DNA of 25,606 bases. Source: DATMQA01 sp035566895. Lineage in GTDB: Bacteria; Verrucomicrobiota; Verrucomicrobiia; Limisphaerales; UBA8199. The position numbers were made by a program, and so were the translations under genes. The stretch spans positions 1 to 25,606 of the forward strand of contig DATMQA010000175.1 in NCBI GenBank assembly GCA_035566895.1, given 5' to 3'. Below the pieces are notes generated by a model. It saw only the letters and a list, made by a program, of their open reading frames with translations. It was not told where the DNA came from and did no database searches. Within the stretch, counting starts at the first letter, position 1. Every line of letters begins with the position of its first letter. Shown here in pieces: positions 5,865 through 13,358 of this stretch.

Positions 5865-7816
5865 GCGGTGCGCGCAGTCGAAGTTGCCAGGTTACGCTCC
5901 AGTTCCAGGAGCGCCTCGCGGACTGCGGCGGCGGAGGGGTAGCGGTCGGCCGGGTCGCTCTCGCAGGCGGTCAGAACAATTTCGTGCAATTGCAGCAGCG
6001 CGTCGGCCTCCCTGCCGGCGTTGAGGTCGCTCGGCAAATCCGGAAAACGTACGCATTCGCAGCCGGTGGCCGCTTCATAAAGCGTTTTGCCCAGCGCGTA
6101 AACGTCACCTGCGGCGGTGCCCAGTCCTTCCGGCGCTACATACCCTACCGTGCCGACCTGCGTCGTTTTACCGGCCTCGCCGCCCAGCGTCGTTACCAGG
6201 CCAACGTCTGCCAGCTTGGGCTGGCCGTTGACAAAGATGATATTGGCCGGCTTGACGTCACGATGGATGAGTTGGTGCTGGTGCAGGTAGTCAACGGCGG
6301 ACGCCAGGCTCGCGCCCAGGTGGACGCACTCGCCCACCGGCAAGCGGCCACGGCGGTCCAGTTCGCGCGCCAGGGTCCGGGGCGCATAGCGCTCCGGCTT
6401 GATAGCGGCCCCCGAAACTTCATCGTCCGCGGCTTCCATGATGTAATAGAAACAGCCGCGGAGGTCGTTGCGGCCGACGTGCAGAATATGAACCAGCCCG
6501 GGGTGCAAGCGTGACAGCGGGGCGAAGGTCTGCATGCCGCGGAACTCGCGCTCGAAAGGCTCGCCGCGCGGGAAATTCTTCCGATACACAATCTTCACCG
6601 CATGGAATCCTCCGATCGCGTCGCGCGCGAGCCAGACTTCGCCGTAACCGCCGCGGCCAACGCAACGCAGCAAGGTGTGATCGGGGATGTCTTTGGCCTG
6701 AGCTGCGCGAAGGACGAAGCCGAGCACCGACCAGACCAACGCGAAAGGGATTTGCGCTGCCACTGTAATGACCCACGGAAACCATAAGCGCTGTGTCCAG
6801 AATAAGGCCAACGAGCCAAGGCCAACCACGACCACACCGGCCGCGGCGCCGGCCAACGCCGGCACTGGCCGCAGCAGCGCCAACCCAAATCCAAACGCCA
6901 CGCCAAAAACTATGAACAGCCCGCTCTCGGCCACCGGTGGCGGCTCCCTTAACCAGTCCCGCCGCCACAAATTCACAAATGCCGTCGCCTGGATTTCGAC
7001 TCCGCTGGCCAACTGACCGGTCCACCGCGTGAGCGGCGTTCGATATTCATCCCCGGAGTTACCTCCGCGTGTTGTAATCACACGAGTTCGGCCAACGAAG
7101 ACAACCTTGTTAGAGAAAATCTCCGGGGCCAGCGTTTCGGGCTGCATTGCCTGCCAGTAGCTGATCTGGCGGAAGGCGCCGGGACCGTAATAGTTGAGCC
7201 AGGGCCAGCGGGGAGGTTCAGCCGGTGCTGCCCCGAGCAGCTCCGCCGTTTTCCATCCCAGAGAGGCGCGCTCGGGGAAACTCGCCTGGCGGCGGATTGC
7301 TCCGTCGGTATCTTGCGGCAATTCCGCCACGCCCCAAGGCGCGGCAGCCGCCAAACGCGCCGTTGGTTGCAACAATCGCAACCCTCCAGCCTCGCCAGCC
7401 TCAAAAGTACGCTGACTGGCTGCGAGCACCACTTTCCCTTTCGCGCGTTCCAGCGCTTGGGCCAGGAGTTCATCCACTTGCGAGTCGGACCACGGCTCCG
7501 CGAAAAACACGTCGAACACAACCGCCCGGGCACCCCGCTCAATAAGCGTATCCAGCAACCGCGCATGAAGCGTCCGGTCCCAAAGGTGCTCCGGCGACTG
7601 ACCCAGCCGGCTGTAGGACTCTTCATCCAGGGCGACAATCATCACCTCAGACACTGGGTCCGCGTGCCGAGCCGCAGACAACGCGTCAAAGCTGAAGGCC
7701 TTGAACCACTCGCTGAGCCCGGGTACGACCCCGGCTGCGAGGCCCAGCAAGGCGCAAAGCAAAGCGCTCCACGCAGCGGCTTTACGCAATGTTGTTGGTG
7801 TATTTTGTGGTTCCAT
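5861..7816 (-). CDS. CHASE2-domain transmembrane serine/threonine protein kinase
   Basis: 651 residues. TM1 is at about 14-33. An extracytoplasmic CHASE2 sensor spans about 40-285, with the family hallmarks 'IVALDEESYSRLG', 'GARAVVFDVFFAEP', 'DTDGAIRR' and 'FSNKVVFVGRT'. Three closely spaced TM helices follow (298-316, 319-341, 346-368), the usual CHASE2 output arrangement. The cytoplasmic Hanks-type kinase spans about 380-640: glycine loop VGRGGYGEVWLA (386-397), Lys408 in HAVKIV, HRDVKPAN (518-525), D537 in ADVGL (DVG instead of DFG, metal-binding Asp kept), and APE (561-563). All catalytic residues are present. CHASE2 domains are stimulus sensors on the outer face of the inner membrane. 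The gene starts 12 bases after the Ig-protein stop and ends in a 4-base ATGA overlap with the sigma gene, so the kinase probably acts on that sigma factor or a partner. The start is the ATG that gives a normal N-in TM1. Confidence 0.95.
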   Translation of the reverse strand: MEPQNTPTTLRKAAAWSALLCALLGLAAGVVPGLSEWFKAFSFDALSAARHADPVSEVMIVALDEESYSRLGQSPEHLWDRTLHARLLDTLIERGARAVVFDVFFAEPWSDSQVDELLAQALERAKGKVVLAASQRTFEAGEAGGLRLLQPTARLAAAAPWGVAELPQDTDGAIRRQASFPERASLGWKTAELLGAAPAEPPRWPWLNYYGPGAFRQISYWQAMQPETLAPEIFSNKVVFVGRTRVITTRGGNSGDEYRTPLTRWTGQLASGVEIQATAFVNLWRRDWLREPPPVAESGLFIVFGVAFGFGLALLRPVPALAGAAAGVVVVGLGSLALFWTQRLWFPWVITVAAQIPFALVWSVLGFVLRAAQAKDIPDHTLLRCVGRGGYGEVWLARDAIGGFHAVKIVYRKNFPRGEPFEREFRGMQTFAPLSRLHPGLVHILHVGRNDLRGCFYYIMEAADDEVSGAAIKPERYAPRTLARELDRRGRLPVGECVHLGASLASAVDYLHQHQLIHRDVKPANIIFVNGQPKLADVGLVTTLGGEAGKTTQVGTVGYVAPEGLGTAAGDVYALGKTLYEAATGCECVRFPDLPSDLNAGREADALLQLHEIVLTACESDPADRYPSAAAVREALLELERNLATSTARTA

Positions 7817-7828
7817 TGCGTGGCCCGG

Positions 7829-9454
7829 TCATGGCGGCAAGGAATTGGTATCGACGCCGGTCCGGTAGAAGCGCTGGGAATCGGCCCCGGCGGTCGTGTT
7901 GGTGTAGCCGGCCACATAGTCCTGGTTGGTGGCGGGAACCGTCAGCACTGTCTGCCAGGGTGGTGCCGGGGGCGCCAGATTGGTCGAGGACTGCAACGTG
8001 ACCGCATACCAGTAGGGACCAGCCATCTCGAAGCTGAAGGTGCCGTTAGTCGGATTATACTGTGGCTTACGGATGATCTCACCTACCTGCAGACGGGCCG
8101 TGCCGCTGGCACCGCCGACGCCGTCAACTGCGACGTAATAATCCGTTCGCGCCAGCGCCGGAAAACTCAAGCGGCTGCGGCCACCGTAACCGCTGTGGAC
8201 GTCACACGCAATTTGTACTGGGTTATCGCTCGTGTTTCCGTTCCAGGAATAGACTCCGACCACGGTGCTGAAATCGCTGCCCTCAGTGCTGACGATGGTC
8301 GATTCGGCGCGCGGGGAGTAATAGAGCAGCCACATCGAGTGACTGGGTGGCACGCCACATCGGCTGGTTTCCCAGGCCTGGGCGGTCGCTCCGTAAGTGC
8401 TGAAGAGCAGCGGCACACCGTGCGAGATTACCGTCGGCGGGGGCGCGAAGAGCCGTTGCGCATTGGTCAGGCTGTCAATAAAATCCGTTGCTTCCTGCCG
8501 GGGAATAATCGCGGTTCCCAGGGTCAGCTCGATCTGCAACTGCACCCGGCTGCTGCTGGTGAGTCCGGCGCCGTTGCCCAGCGTCACGTGATAGACGCCA
8601 ACCTGAGGCCGGCGGATCACCGGCAGAGTCAAGCTGGGATTAATGGCGCCAGGGATCGCGACGTCATTGCGGTACCACTGGTAAAAAAGAGCGCCGCTCG
8701 CTCCGACGGAGAACTGAACCGGCGATTGAAAGGGCGCGGTCTGGTTGAGGGGTTGGTTTGTGATCACCGGTGGATTGCCGACGTCGCATCGGGCTGAGAG
8801 GCTGTCCACCACGATGCAATCGTTAAGCACCAGCGCGCGGTAATAGCCCGCATCGCTCAGTTGCGCATTAGCGATGATCAGGTCCGGCGTATTGGCTCCC
8901 ATAACGCGCAGCCCGTTGGCTAAGGGGCTTCCCCGGAACCACCATTGATAAGCCAGTGGCCCGGGCCCCGCGGCGACATGGAACGAAAACGTGCCTCCCG
9001 GCGGCACGATCTGGTCCTGAGGCTCCTGGCTAATAAAGGGCGCAGGCGGCACGTGCAAAAAGGCACTGTTGCTCTGGTTGGTGCCAAAGGGATTACTGAC
9101 CAGCACGTGAACTTCGGACCCGTCATCCGAGGGTTGCACCCCAGCGATGGTCAGGGAGGAGTTAGTCGTGGTGGAGACCACACCATTAGTCGTCTCGGCT
9201 CCGTTGATGAACCAGTCGAAACTCAACGGCTGGCTGCCGTCCGCTTCGACGTAAAAGGTAGCATCACTTAGCGGACAGGCGTACTGGTCTTGCGGTTGGA
9301 CCAGGATTTGAGGTGGAACCTGGCTGGCTGCCGGGCGCGCCAGGAGCAAAACCAACAACACCACGACCGATGAAGCAACGCGGAATTTCGCCAGACTCGC
9401 GCGCGCATTCTTCGCGGCTTGCAGGCAGGTTTCCATGCGTTGCGCGAGGTTCAT
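7829..9454 (-). CDS. Secreted protein with three Ig-like domains, second gene of the signalling operon
   Basis: 541 residues from the ATG of MNLAQRME; an in-frame TTG at 9472 would add six residues and is less likely. A long N-terminal signal segment ends in 'VVVLLVLLLARPAASQ', cleavable after 'AAS' at about residue 45. Three immunoglobulin-like repeats follow at about 50-140, 140-235 and 235-315, each with the bacterial 'P.I..QP.....P.G....F.V.A.G..PL.YQW..NG..I' pattern and a terminal 'AGYY.(A/V)' or 'VGVYHV' strand. The second half (about 330-480) is beta-rich ('TDYYVAVDG', 'ASGTARLQVG'), resembling pre-peptidase or calx-like exported modules. The last 60 residues carry 'VTLQSSTNL' and a closing 'QRFYRTG' strand. 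No enzyme motif was seen. It lies between the outer-membrane FecR/TPR/barrel gene and the kinase, so an extracytoplasmic adaptor or ligand-binding role in that pathway is a reasonable inference. Confidence 0.85.
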   Translation of the reverse strand: MNLAQRMETCLQAAKNARASLAKFRVASSVVVLLVLLLARPAASQVPPQILVQPQDQYACPLSDATFYVEADGSQPLSFDWFINGAETTNGVVSTTTNSSLTIAGVQPSDDGSEVHVLVSNPFGTNQSNSAFLHVPPAPFISQEPQDQIVPPGGTFSFHVAAGPGPLAYQWWFRGSPLANGLRVMGANTPDLIIANAQLSDAGYYRALVLNDCIVVDSLSARCDVGNPPVITNQPLNQTAPFQSPVQFSVGASGALFYQWYRNDVAIPGAINPSLTLPVIRRPQVGVYHVTLGNGAGLTSSSRVQLQIELTLGTAIIPRQEATDFIDSLTNAQRLFAPPPTVISHGVPLLFSTYGATAQAWETSRCGVPPSHSMWLLYYSPRAESTIVSTEGSDFSTVVGVYSWNGNTSDNPVQIACDVHSGYGGRSRLSFPALARTDYYVAVDGVGGASGTARLQVGEIIRKPQYNPTNGTFSFEMAGPYWYAVTLQSSTNLAPPAPPWQTVLTVPATNQDYVAGYTNTTAGADSQRFYRTGVDTNSLPP

Positions 9455-9587
9455 AGGCGGCCGCGGTGACAAGGCCTTTTTACCCGAGTTTTGCGCGAAT
9501 TACAACTGCTAAATCCTCTGATTAGCCGTGCCATACCCACCTCCCTTCGTTTCCAAACCGCGGTATCGAGGCATGAAAATGCGCAGA

Positions 9588-9604
9588 AAAAGAGCGCCTC
9601 TTTT
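9588..9604 (-). repeat. Intergenic hairpin between operon genes 1 and 2
   Basis: AAAAGAG (9588-9594) pairs perfectly with CTCTTTT (9598-9604) around a 3-base loop, in the 180-base gap between the FecR/TPR/barrel and Ig-protein genes. On the coding strand the 3' arm ends in a T-run, so it could attenuate transcription and lower expression of the downstream signalling genes relative to the first gene. The stem is short and AT-rich, so the effect may be weak. Confidence 0.4.
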
Positions 9605-9634
9605 CCTGGCCTTTTGTGCCTTTTTGTGGCCATG

Positions 9635-12600
9635 TTAAAAATTGAATTTAAAGCTTACGAGCAAGGTCCGCTGCCGCGGCAATTCGGTATAAAGATTGAT
9701 CGGGGCCAGGCGGTAATCGCGGCCAGCGAGGTTCAGTCCCGCCACGAGAAACTCGACGCGACGTTGAGCGAAGCGGTAACCGGCAAAGACATTGAACTGC
9801 CAGAAGTCCGAGGCCGGAAAACCGGGGTCATGCTGCACGTACCAAAGAGATTGGGCTTCGGCAAAGAAACCGCAGGGATGAGCGTAGCGCGCAGAAAGCT
9901 CCAGTTGATGCAGGATACCGCTGTCGTCCTGGACCGCCGAGGGCACCGCAGCCGGGGGCACCTCAACCAGGTCCTGGCGTAACTCGGCTCGACTCACGCG
10001 GTACCGTGCGCCCAGCGCCCAATCCCGGCTAATGAGCTGATTGACGTTTGCCGAAATCGATTTCTCCTGGAATCGGAGTTGCTCAGGCGTGCTGGAGCTC
10101 GTCGCTCCTGGCGAGAATGGGGTCGAATCAAAGACCCCGACGGTGCGTTCCGCGCAGGAACGCAGCCATTCCGCACCCACGCCGAGATAAGTTCCGGTGG
10201 GCAGCCGCCAGGAAAAATCAACATCGCCAGTCTCAAATTTCGCGCCTGCGACCAGGCCGGCAACCGATTCGGGGATCAGGCTGCGAAAGGCCTGGTTGAA
10301 TCCAGCCACCTGCGTCGGCTCCAACCGGACGCTATTGTCATAATAGAGGCCGCCCAGGGACCGGGTATAGGCTGCACGGAATACGGTGCGAGCTGTGGGC
10401 CGCCAAACCACACCCGCCTTGGGCGAGACCTGGTGCCTGTCCTTCTGCTGCTCCGTAACCGGCGGCAGATCGATGTTGGCCGGAAAATAAAGCCAATCGT
10501 AACTCACGCCGGCAACCAGCCAGAGCGGCTCGCATAGCTGCCAATTATCATATGCGTAGGCCACTCCCCGCCGCAGATGCGTTTTGACTTGTTCCGTCCC
10601 CGTCGGATAGGTCAGGTTGCCGAAGGACGGGGGGTTGTTGGTCAAATCGAACTTTGAATCCGTCTCTCCATCTTGAAAGCGGCCGCCCATAATGAGCGTA
10701 TGGTTGCCCGCTTCGAGAATCTGCTGCAACTCGAACGAGCCCGCGACAAATTCGGCGTGCTGCCGCTCATTGAATTGGCTGAAGGCCGGGGGCACGCTTC
10801 CAAAAATCCCTTGAAAATCCTGCCGGAAGGTCGGGATGAATACGCTCGCATCGTCCAATCGAAAACGGTCGTGCAACAACCCGGCCAGCACCAGCGTGTG
10901 CGACCCGGGACTCCAGGCGCGATGATAGCCGGCAAACAGATTCGCCTCCTGCGAGTCTTTGATGCGCAAACCCAAATCGGCTTGCGCCGGGTCGTAATAC
11001 TGCCGGGTATCTCCCGATTCCAGCTCCGTCACCACGGGTTGGAGCAGCACTGTGTCCTGGGGGCTGAGTTGCACCCGGACCGGAGCCGAGAACGAAAGCA
11101 GGGACAGATCATCGTTGGGCCGCTGCCCGTTCCTTGAGGCGTAATACGCATCCAGCGCATAATCGAAATTGTCGAATCGCCCATACTGCACCCCGTGCTG
11201 CTGCCAATCTCCGCGGCTGGAGTACTCGGTGCCGGAACTCAGGCCGAAACCCTGGCGCTCAAACAGGCGCGAGTATTCCTGTTGCGAAACGTAAGCGGAA
11301 AGCGCGTTGCCGCCGACCGGCGCCAGCAACTGCGCCATGAGGTATTCGCTCAAGGTCACCGTCTCATAACGCAAATTCACCAGGTTCTCGTCGCGCAATT
11401 GCGCGTAGCTGTTGGCCAGAAACAGGTGCGCGGAATAGTTCACGTAATCGCTGGTCAAGGCGCTCGAGGCCTCACGCACACCCTGGTCGAACAACCCCGT
11501 GTCCTGATAAACTGCCGCCAGGTTCGCCTGGCGCACCGCCTGGTCTTGATCCAACAGCAAGCGCGAGCGATAGACCTGGCGATTACCATTGAGTTCCTCG
11601 GAATGCTCTAAATCGCGAACGGCGTCGTTGAGCCGATTCTCCTGCTGGTTGAGCAGCGCCGAATACAGCCAGGCAGTGGGATCGTTCGGGTCGAGCTGCT
11701 TCGCCCGATCGAGTTCGCGACCCGCTGACAATTTATTACCGGTTTGGCCAAAAGCCTTCCCGAGGTAGCTGCGCAATAAAGCGCGGTTGGGCTCCAGCGC
11801 GGCCGCCATTACCAGGTCGGCCAGGCCCTCGCCCGTCTGCCCCAGGCGGATGCGACATAAACCGCGGCCCAGCCAGGCGTTGCCCAAAGCTCCATCGACC
11901 GTGATGGCTTCATCGAAGACTTTCACCGCCAGGCTGATGTGGTCTTGCGCCGCCAGCAAAAAGCCCTTTGCCGCCAGCGCTTGCGGGTTCCGCGGCCCCA
12001 ACGCGAGCGCCCGTTCCGCCGCCTCCAGTGCGCTCCGGGTCCGGCCGAAACTGAATTCCAATTCCGCCACTCGGGCCCAGCCAAAAGCAAAGGCGGGGTC
12101 TCTTGCGACCGCCAGGCGGGCCGCTTTCAAAGCGGCCTCAAGGTCAAAGTGGGATTGGTGATAGTACGATTCCGCCAGCAGCCGTGAGGCGAGCGCTCCC
12201 GTCACCGGAAGTTCCGCCGGCTCGGGTGTGGGCACGAATTTTACGGCTGCAATCAATACCTTCAGGGCCGAGGCCAGGCGTAATTCACGTTCTGCGGCTC
12301 CGCTCAGAGAACCCAGCAACTCTTCGGCTTGGCCGACCTCCCCGACCGCCAGCAGTAGCGCGCCAAGATAGACCTTTTCTGCGTCTGAGCCTGGCCGACG
12401 CGTGGCCGGGTAGGCTGCCAGCGCCGCAAGCACGTCCCCCTGGCGATAGGCCACTAAAGAAGCGCTCAGCGCATTCTGTTCCTCTGCGTTGAGGGACAAT
12501 TCCTCAATATCCAACACCGCCGGATAATAAAGGCACCATTGGATGACGCTTACGGCTTCCAGGGCGCGGATGCGGTTGGGTGAATGTGCGGGTTGAACCT

Positions 12601-13159
12601 GGGCCGCTTCACCGCTTTTCAAGTCGGCCTCGCCGAACTGATTTGTCAACGCGACTTCTCCTTCGAGCAGGTTCAACGTGGTGGTGCCGTCCTCGGCCAC
12701 GGCCAGGTTCAACTCTGTGCCCCGAATCACCGGCGAAGCGGTCGGGGTCCGAAAATAATATTCTCCCGGCTTATCACGGTGAAACAGGTGGAGCAGCCCG
12801 CGCGCCAGGGAAAAACCCGGCCGGCGCTCTTCAGGCCTCAGCAACAGCAGATGCGAATTCGGGCCGAGCTCGACAATCGTGAGGTCGGATAACCGGAGCG
12901 TGGCGCGGCTGTGCTCGCGCGTCCAAATCTGATCGCCCGGGTTGAGGCGGCGGTAAGGAAGCTGCGTCGAGGCAAGGTCCCGGACGGTTTGCCCGACTCG
13001 CGTCACCTCGACCGTGCCCTGGGTGATCATCACCTCGACCCCATTTGTCTGGAGTGATGGACTCCCGGCCTGGGTAGAAAGGACTATGCCAAGCAATAGG
13101 AAGACCGACAGTCTCTGCGCCAATGGAAGCCGCTTCGCTGCTTCGCGCGGTGCAAGCAT
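9635..13159 (-). CDS. Outer-membrane FecR-TPR-beta-barrel fusion protein, first gene of the signalling operon
   Basis: 1174 residues from the ATG giving MLAPREAAKRLPLAQRLSVF; the longer GTG form at 13216 would bury the signal peptide. The signal peptide (1-31) ends 'LSTQA'. A FecR domain spans about 40-190, ending in the hallmark 'TPTASPVIRGTELNL' and 'TTLNLLEGEVAL...LKSGE'. A helical/TPR region (about 230-590) has clear repeats such as 'FAFGWARVAELEFSFGRTRS' and 'AWLGRGLCRIRLGQTGEGLA'. From about 640 to the end the sequence changes to alternating aromatic/polar strands ('AYAYDNWQL', 'DRFRLDDASVFIPTF', 'FRAAYTRSLGGLYYDNS') typical of a TonB-receptor-like barrel, and it ends in Phe (LLVSFKFNF), the outer-membrane insertion signal. 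No plug domain or TonB box is visible, so transport is not implied. It sits 180 bases before the Ig gene and downstream of an intrinsic terminator, so it starts its own transcript. Confidence 0.9.
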   Translation of the reverse strand: MLAPREAAKRLPLAQRLSVFLLLGIVLSTQAGSPSLQTNGVEVMITQGTVEVTRVGQTVRDLASTQLPYRRLNPGDQIWTREHSRATLRLSDLTIVELGPNSHLLLLRPEERRPGFSLARGLLHLFHRDKPGEYYFRTPTASPVIRGTELNLAVAEDGTTTLNLLEGEVALTNQFGEADLKSGEAAQVQPAHSPNRIRALEAVSVIQWCLYYPAVLDIEELSLNAEEQNALSASLVAYRQGDVLAALAAYPATRRPGSDAEKVYLGALLLAVGEVGQAEELLGSLSGAAERELRLASALKVLIAAVKFVPTPEPAELPVTGALASRLLAESYYHQSHFDLEAALKAARLAVARDPAFAFGWARVAELEFSFGRTRSALEAAERALALGPRNPQALAAKGFLLAAQDHISLAVKVFDEAITVDGALGNAWLGRGLCRIRLGQTGEGLADLVMAAALEPNRALLRSYLGKAFGQTGNKLSAGRELDRAKQLDPNDPTAWLYSALLNQQENRLNDAVRDLEHSEELNGNRQVYRSRLLLDQDQAVRQANLAAVYQDTGLFDQGVREASSALTSDYVNYSAHLFLANSYAQLRDENLVNLRYETVTLSEYLMAQLLAPVGGNALSAYVSQQEYSRLFERQGFGLSSGTEYSSRGDWQQHGVQYGRFDNFDYALDAYYASRNGQRPNDDLSLLSFSAPVRVQLSPQDTVLLQPVVTELESGDTRQYYDPAQADLGLRIKDSQEANLFAGYHRAWSPGSHTLVLAGLLHDRFRLDDASVFIPTFRQDFQGIFGSVPPAFSQFNERQHAEFVAGSFELQQILEAGNHTLIMGGRFQDGETDSKFDLTNNPPSFGNLTYPTGTEQVKTHLRRGVAYAYDNWQLCEPLWLVAGVSYDWLYFPANIDLPPVTEQQKDRHQVSPKAGVVWRPTARTVFRAAYTRSLGGLYYDNSVRLEPTQVAGFNQAFRSLIPESVAGLVAGAKFETGDVDFSWRLPTGTYLGVGAEWLRSCAERTVGVFDSTPFSPGATSSSTPEQLRFQEKSISANVNQLISRDWALGARYRVSRAELRQDLVEVPPAAVPSAVQDDSGILHQLELSARYAHPCGFFAEAQSLWYVQHDPGFPASDFWQFNVFAGYRFAQRRVEFLVAGLNLAGRDYRLAPINLYTELPRQRTLLVSFKFNF

Positions 13160-13285
13160 GGTTTTTGGGCCGTGTGGTGCGGTTAACCTAGTCCCGGATT
13201 CGAGAAACTCAAGCACTAAACGGAGGTGCGGAACAAGGGTTTAAGACCAGCAATTGAGTTCGTCATTATCGAGCTATTACTGCCT

Positions 13286-13320
13286 CGAAAAAGGCGGCGG
13301 CGCCTTGTTGGGCGCCGCCG
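13286..13320 (-). terminator. Intrinsic terminator of the 13359-15164 gene
   Basis: CGGCGGCGCC (13295-13304) and GGCGCCGCCG (13311-13320) form a perfect 10-bp GC stem with a 6-base loop. On the minus strand the stem is followed by CCTTTTTCG, a U-tract. It lies about 40 bases after the stop of the upstream gene and before the start of the FecR/TPR/barrel gene, so it separates the two transcripts. It is the best terminator in the window. Confidence 0.88.
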
Positions 13321-13358
13321 CACTCAGCCTGGAACGCGTCCAGGTGTTTCACTTTCAT

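Noticed and set aside
7313..8797. 494-codon plus-strand ORF
   Set aside because: Antisense to the kinase and Ig-protein genes, which have clear domains; composition is that of a shadow frame in GC-rich DNA.
9451..9633. 60-codon minus-strand ORF in the gap between operon genes 1 and 2
   Set aside because: Begins with the low-complexity 'MATKRHK' type of intergenic sequence and overlaps a hairpin; no protein features.
13250..13290. GTAATAG half-motif upstream of the FecR/TPR/barrel gene
   Set aside because: The first block matches the candidate sigma motif, but the GTTGAT block at 12 bases is absent, so it was not called a third promoter copy.
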